Made by a program: the position numbers and the translations under genes. Below the pieces are notes generated by a model. It had not been told where the DNA came from. It saw nothing but the letters and a program-made list of their open reading frames with translations, and searched no databases. From assembly GCF_000715495.1 (NCBI RefSeq), contig NZ_JNLX01000130.1:1-52263 (forward strand): a stretch of 52,263 nucleotides of DNA, written 5' to 3'. The DNA is from Hymenobacter sp. IS2118 (GTDB lineage: Bacteria > Bacteroidota > Bacteroidia > Cytophagales > Hymenobacteraceae). Position 1 is the first letter of the stretch, and the number at the start of each line of letters is the position of its first letter. Of this stretch, positions 49,711 through 52,263 are shown one piece after another.

Positions 49711-50361
49711 TTAGTTTTTGGTGCCGCACTCGGCGCAGAACTTCTGCTCGGGCTTGAGGCCGCCGCCGCAGCCGGTGCAGAACCGGTCTTTGGTTTGGGC
49801 GGCGGCGTTGGGCGTGCCGCAGCTGGGGCAAAACTTTTGGCCGGGCGCCAGCTTGGTTTGGCAGCTGGGGCACTGCACCAGCCCGTCGCGGTTCATGAAA
49901 TCAATGTTTTTGGTGTAGTCCTGCTCGCGGGTTTTGGTGCGAATTTGCTCGCTGGTGGCCTGGGCCTGCTGGGCGCGCAGCTCCTCCTGTTCGTCGGGCG
50001 CGCAGTCTTCGCATAGGCCAGCGCTGTGGTTCCAACACGCATCGGGGCACACCCAATGGCCGCAGCGCGTGCAGTGCTTGAATTGCTGCTTGCCTTCGGC
50101 TACGGCCGTTTCCATAGCCGAGTCGTGCGCCTTGCCACCTACCGCCCGCTGAATGTGGTAGGCCGCGTTGCCGGCCCCACTAAAGGCCCCGCCAAACAGG
50201 CTGCTGGCCGCCTGTAGCAAGCCGCCGGCAATGCCGATGGCGTTGGGCTGAAACCGTGACATGTAGCCATTGCGGCACCGGTCGCAGTGAAACTTGAACT
50301 GAAAGCCTTTGTCGGTGGAAAGGTCGTCGTGGTTGGCAACAAATTGAATCAAGGTGCTCAT
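49711..50361 (-). CDS. Multi-zinc-ribbon protein
   Basis: Protein of 216 residues with at least four Cys-rich zinc sites: CDRC (26-29), CTRC with a following CPDACWNHSAGLCEDC cluster (about 97-120), CPSC/CPSC (about 164-180) and CTGC/CAEC at the end (about 194-212), the last two forming a double zinc ribbon. A glycine/alanine-rich hydrophobic stretch lies at about 40-65. The first part may be an adaptor domain. The start is ATG 50361 on the minus strand. It is convergent with the membrane protein at 48188; no enzyme motif is seen. Confidence 0.85.
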   Translation of the reverse strand: MSTLIQFVANHDDLSTDKGFQFKFHCDRCRNGYMSRFQPNAIGIAGGLLQAASSLFGGAFSGAGNAAYHIQRAVGGKAHDSAMETAVAEGKQQFKHCTRCGHWVCPDACWNHSAGLCEDCAPDEQEELRAQQAQATSEQIRTKTREQDYTKNIDFMNRDGLVQCPSCQTKLAPGQKFCPSCGTPNAAAQTKDRFCTGCGGGLKPEQKFCAECGTKN

Positions 50362-50465
50362 AGCTGAAAGGGAAGTGATGGGTCAAATGTAATTGTAGCC
50401 GCTTAATCAAGGCTCACCGGGCTGCGCTTGGATGTCGACTGTTTGCTGCTCAAGCGCGCCGAAGG

Positions 50466-50626
50466 TTACTCCTTCTCCAGCACCGCCTTAATGCCGCCCA
50501 GCCCGCCGGCAATGTGCTCCAGCTGCGTGAGCATGCCGGTATGCAGGTGGCGGGTGAGGGGGGCCTTGATGTCGTTCCAACGAACGGTTTCAGAGTCCAG
50601 TAGCCAGCCCAGCAGTTCGCCTTTAA
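50466..50626 (-). pseudogene. C-terminal remnant of a protein gene cut by a repeat element
   Basis: On the minus strand the frame ELLGWLLDSETVRWND, then KAPLTRHLHTGMLTQLEH and GGLGGIKAVLEKE, ends at TAA (50468-50466). It looks like genuine coding sequence of about 50 residues, but its 5' part is replaced by the element at 50627-50801, and the sequence beyond does not continue it recognisably. The family is unknown. Confidence 0.5.
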
Positions 50627-50805
50627 CTGGCGCGAGTTTAGCGCAGCGTAACTCGTGCCGCTTCTGCGGGCGAGGCTGATTCCCGCGGTGAAACGAAGCG
50701 CGATGTGATTTGCAAGCTCCGGCTTGCTGCCTTGCGGTAGTGCAGGCACAGCCTCCATATCATTGCTGGTTACGAGTTACGCTGCGCTAAACTCGCGTCA
50801 GTTAA
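50623..50805. mobile_element. 175-bp MITE-like element flanked by TTAA
   Basis: Terminal repeats of 30 bases at 50627-50656 and 50772-50801 (starting CTGGCGCGAG and CTGACGCGAG read inward) differ at one position. TTAA lies directly outside each end (50623-50626, 50802-50805). The interior has no coding capacity. TTAA duplication is the hallmark of piggyBac-type transposition in eukaryotes; here it could also be part of longer imperfect ends. Confidence 0.72.
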
Positions 50806-51151
50806 GGCAACTTTGAAAGAGCCCGGGGGCAACGAAAAACCCGCCAGGTTCTGACGAGGTTTGCGTTATGTTGGGGAAGTTTATGAAACTTATCAGCTAG
50901 CGCAGTTTTATAAGTTTTGATTGATAAACCAGTTTCTTAAACTCTGCCACACGGTAAGAGGCTACTAGCTACTTGGCGCTGGGCATTTAAAAGGGGTTTG
51001 AGAAGCGGTGGAAAGCAACGAACTAAAAGAGCACCAAACTGAAGCAGTAAATGAAAAGCGATAAGAAGAAAAACGTAACTATCATATAGTTTCTGAGACT
51101 ACCTCTTTGATTCCATTCCTCCTTGATAAGGTCTATTCTAGAGTTAGAATA
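50806..51151. other. Gene-free AT-rich stretch before the IS
   Basis: About 345 bases with no supported gene on either strand. It contains one small inverted repeat, AAACTTAT (50887-50894) and ATAAGTTT (50911-50918). The left flank of the IS ends in GAATA (51147-51151), the expected 5-bp target copy. Otherwise I see nothing. Confidence 0.5.
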
Positions 51152-52263
51152 ACTGATGTTACGCAGTATTTTTCCGTTCTAACTACCGTTTTCGATGGCC
51201 TGCACCCTGGATTTGTACACGGATTATCTCATCAGCTCGACGGGCCAAACTTCGGCTACGGGCCTCTCACGCCTGTTCGATGGGCAGCTTAGTCACGACC
51301 AGGTGACGCGCTGGCTCAGCAGCGTACACTTGGATTCACGCCAGGTCTGGGGCCATGCCAAACCGCTGATTCGGCAAACCGAGCGGACGTTGGAAGCAGC
51401 CGATTTTGCTGTTCTTATCGTCGATGATTCTATTTTGGAGAAGGCCCACACCGATGCCAATGCCCTGCTCTGTACCCATTACGACCATAGCCTGGGGCGG
51501 TACGTGAAGGGGCTCAATTTCGTGAGCCTGCTCTATGTGGCCGGTTCGCTCGCCGTGCCGATTGCCGTGGAGCTGGTGGAGAAAACGCAGGCCGTAACCG
51601 ACCCTAAAACCCAGAAAGTGAGTCAGAAAAGCCCGCTGACGAAAAACGAGATGCTCCGCGCCATGTTGCGCGTGGCCCAAGAGCAAGTGGCCTACGGCTA
51701 CCTGCTGGCCGACAGCTGGTATGCCTCGGCTGAGAACATGAACCAGGTGCGCGCGTTGGGCCACGACTTTATTTTTGCCCTGCCCACCTCGCGCACCGTG
51801 GCCCTGAGCGAAGTGGGGCGCGGCAATGGGGAATTCCAGGCCCTTGATACGCTGGCTTTCCCGGATGGGCAGCCCTTGCGCGTCTGGCTACGGAGCGTCG
51901 TGGAGGCGGTGCTCGTGGTCCGGCAAGTCTTTACAAATAAGGACGGTTCGCAGGGCGTGTTATATCTGGTGAGCAGCGATACGAATTTGACCGGGGAACA
52001 AGTGACGGTAATCTACCAGAAAAGGTGGAAAATCGAGGAGTACCACAAATCGCTCAAGCAAAACACGTCGATGGGCAAGTCGCCTACGAAAACCATCGAT
52101 ACGCAGGCCAATCATTTCTTTTCTTCCATCCTGGCCTACATCAAGTTAGAGAAGATAACCCGACAATTAGGCATTGGTCATTTTCGCCTCAAAGCCCAAC
52201 TTTATTTGCGCGGACTCAAAGCCATGCACTACGCGTTAACCAAAATGGCTGCGTAACATCAGT
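51152..52263 (+). mobile_element. Complete insertion sequence, 1112 bp, IS4/IS701-like
   Basis: The terminal inverted repeats ACTGATGTTACGCAG (51152-51166) and its exact complement (52249-52263) define both ends; the right end is the last base of the window. One transposase gene fills the element. The ends match the MITE at 26573-26676 in 14 of 15 bases. Confidence 0.92.
51195..52256 (+). CDS. DDE transposase, IS4/IS701-like
   Basis: Transposase of 353 residues, complete. The catalytic acids fit Asp77 or Asp78 (LIVDDSILEK), Asp173 (YLLADSWYAS) and Glu281. The IS4-type signature Y-x2-R-x3-E-x6-K is exact (Tyr274, Arg277, Glu281, Lys288 in YQKRWKIEEYHKSLK). An N-terminal helical DNA-binding region (about 1-60) precedes the RNase H fold, with an inserted beta region around 200-270. 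It starts 43 bases inside the left end and its stop codon overlaps the right terminal repeat. No frameshift or internal stop is seen, so it is probably active. Confidence 0.92.
   Translation: MACTLDLYTDYLISSTGQTSATGLSRLFDGQLSHDQVTRWLSSVHLDSRQVWGHAKPLIRQTERTLEAADFAVLIVDDSILEKAHTDANALLCTHYDHSLGRYVKGLNFVSLLYVAGSLAVPIAVELVEKTQAVTDPKTQKVSQKSPLTKNEMLRAMLRVAQEQVAYGYLLADSWYASAENMNQVRALGHDFIFALPTSRTVALSEVGRGNGEFQALDTLAFPDGQPLRVWLRSVVEAVLVVRQVFTNKDGSQGVLYLVSSDTNLTGEQVTVIYQKRWKIEEYHKSLKQNTSMGKSPTKTIDTQANHFFSSILAYIKLEKITRQLGIGHFRLKAQLYLRGLKAMHYALTKMAA

Noticed and set aside
50428..50758. Two overlapping frames (83 and 102 residues) around the TTAA element
   Set aside because: Both are composed largely of the repeat element and of an out-of-frame reading of the gene remnant.

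Overview
The window looks like a chromosomal segment of a GC-rich member of the Bacteroidota, most likely Cytophagales of the Hymenobacter type. This rests on family content (adenine deaminase, IspH, E. coli-type isocitrate dehydrogenase, 2TM-domain and Skp-like proteins, many small lipoproteins). It also rests on the Bacteroidota promoter word TAnnTTTG in front of many genes, sometimes with TTG 19-20 bases upstream, and on the near absence of Shine-Dalgarno sequences. No rRNA, tRNA or CRISPR array was seen. Taxonomy is inference; no search was possible.

Layout. 1-700: 3' part of an IS5-type insertion sequence cut by the window edge. 846-6052: M16 peptidase, isocitrate dehydrogenase and an AT-rich orphan gene. 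6202-12554: a co-directional envelope block (response regulator, histidine kinase, PAP2 phosphatase, sugar-nucleotide epimerase, ArnT-like glycosyltransferase, second PAP2 protein). 12599-18703: a tripartite RND efflux system (outer-membrane lipoprotein, adaptor, pump). 18873-23104: a sulfur/persulfide operon (ArsR-type repressor, TauE-like exporter, CstB-like persulfide dioxygenase-rhodanese fusion, rhodanese, two YeeE/YedE half-transporters) with a clear operator over its first promoter. 23202-27950: a lipoprotein, a disulfide oxidoreductase, a barrel-like lipoprotein, a lipoprotein gene broken by a MITE, and a decayed fragment of a second sucD. 28001-36757: housekeeping genes (sucD, a cystathionine beta-synthase-like enzyme, a CheY-like regulator, adenine deaminase, cmk, ispH) among small secreted proteins. 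36708-40518: macrodomain protein, 2TM protein and a retropepsin-like/RimK/aspartoacylase trio. 40551-50361: TPR membrane protein, Skp-like protein, MFS transporter, cupin, MscS channel, a GRDP/TIGR04222-like membrane protein and a zinc-ribbon protein. 50466-52263: a decayed gene cut by a TTAA-flanked element, then a complete 1112-bp IS whose right end is the last base of the window.

The genes that most clearly work together are the sulfur operon (sense, export, oxidise and import reduced sulfur), the envelope block (a two-component system beside lipid-phosphate and lipid-sugar enzymes) and the RND trio. The window is also rich in small inverted-repeat elements of at least five kinds. One is a 104-bp MITE that shares 14 of 15 terminal bases with the complete IS at the right edge and has inactivated a lipoprotein gene in a way that can be reversed exactly on paper.
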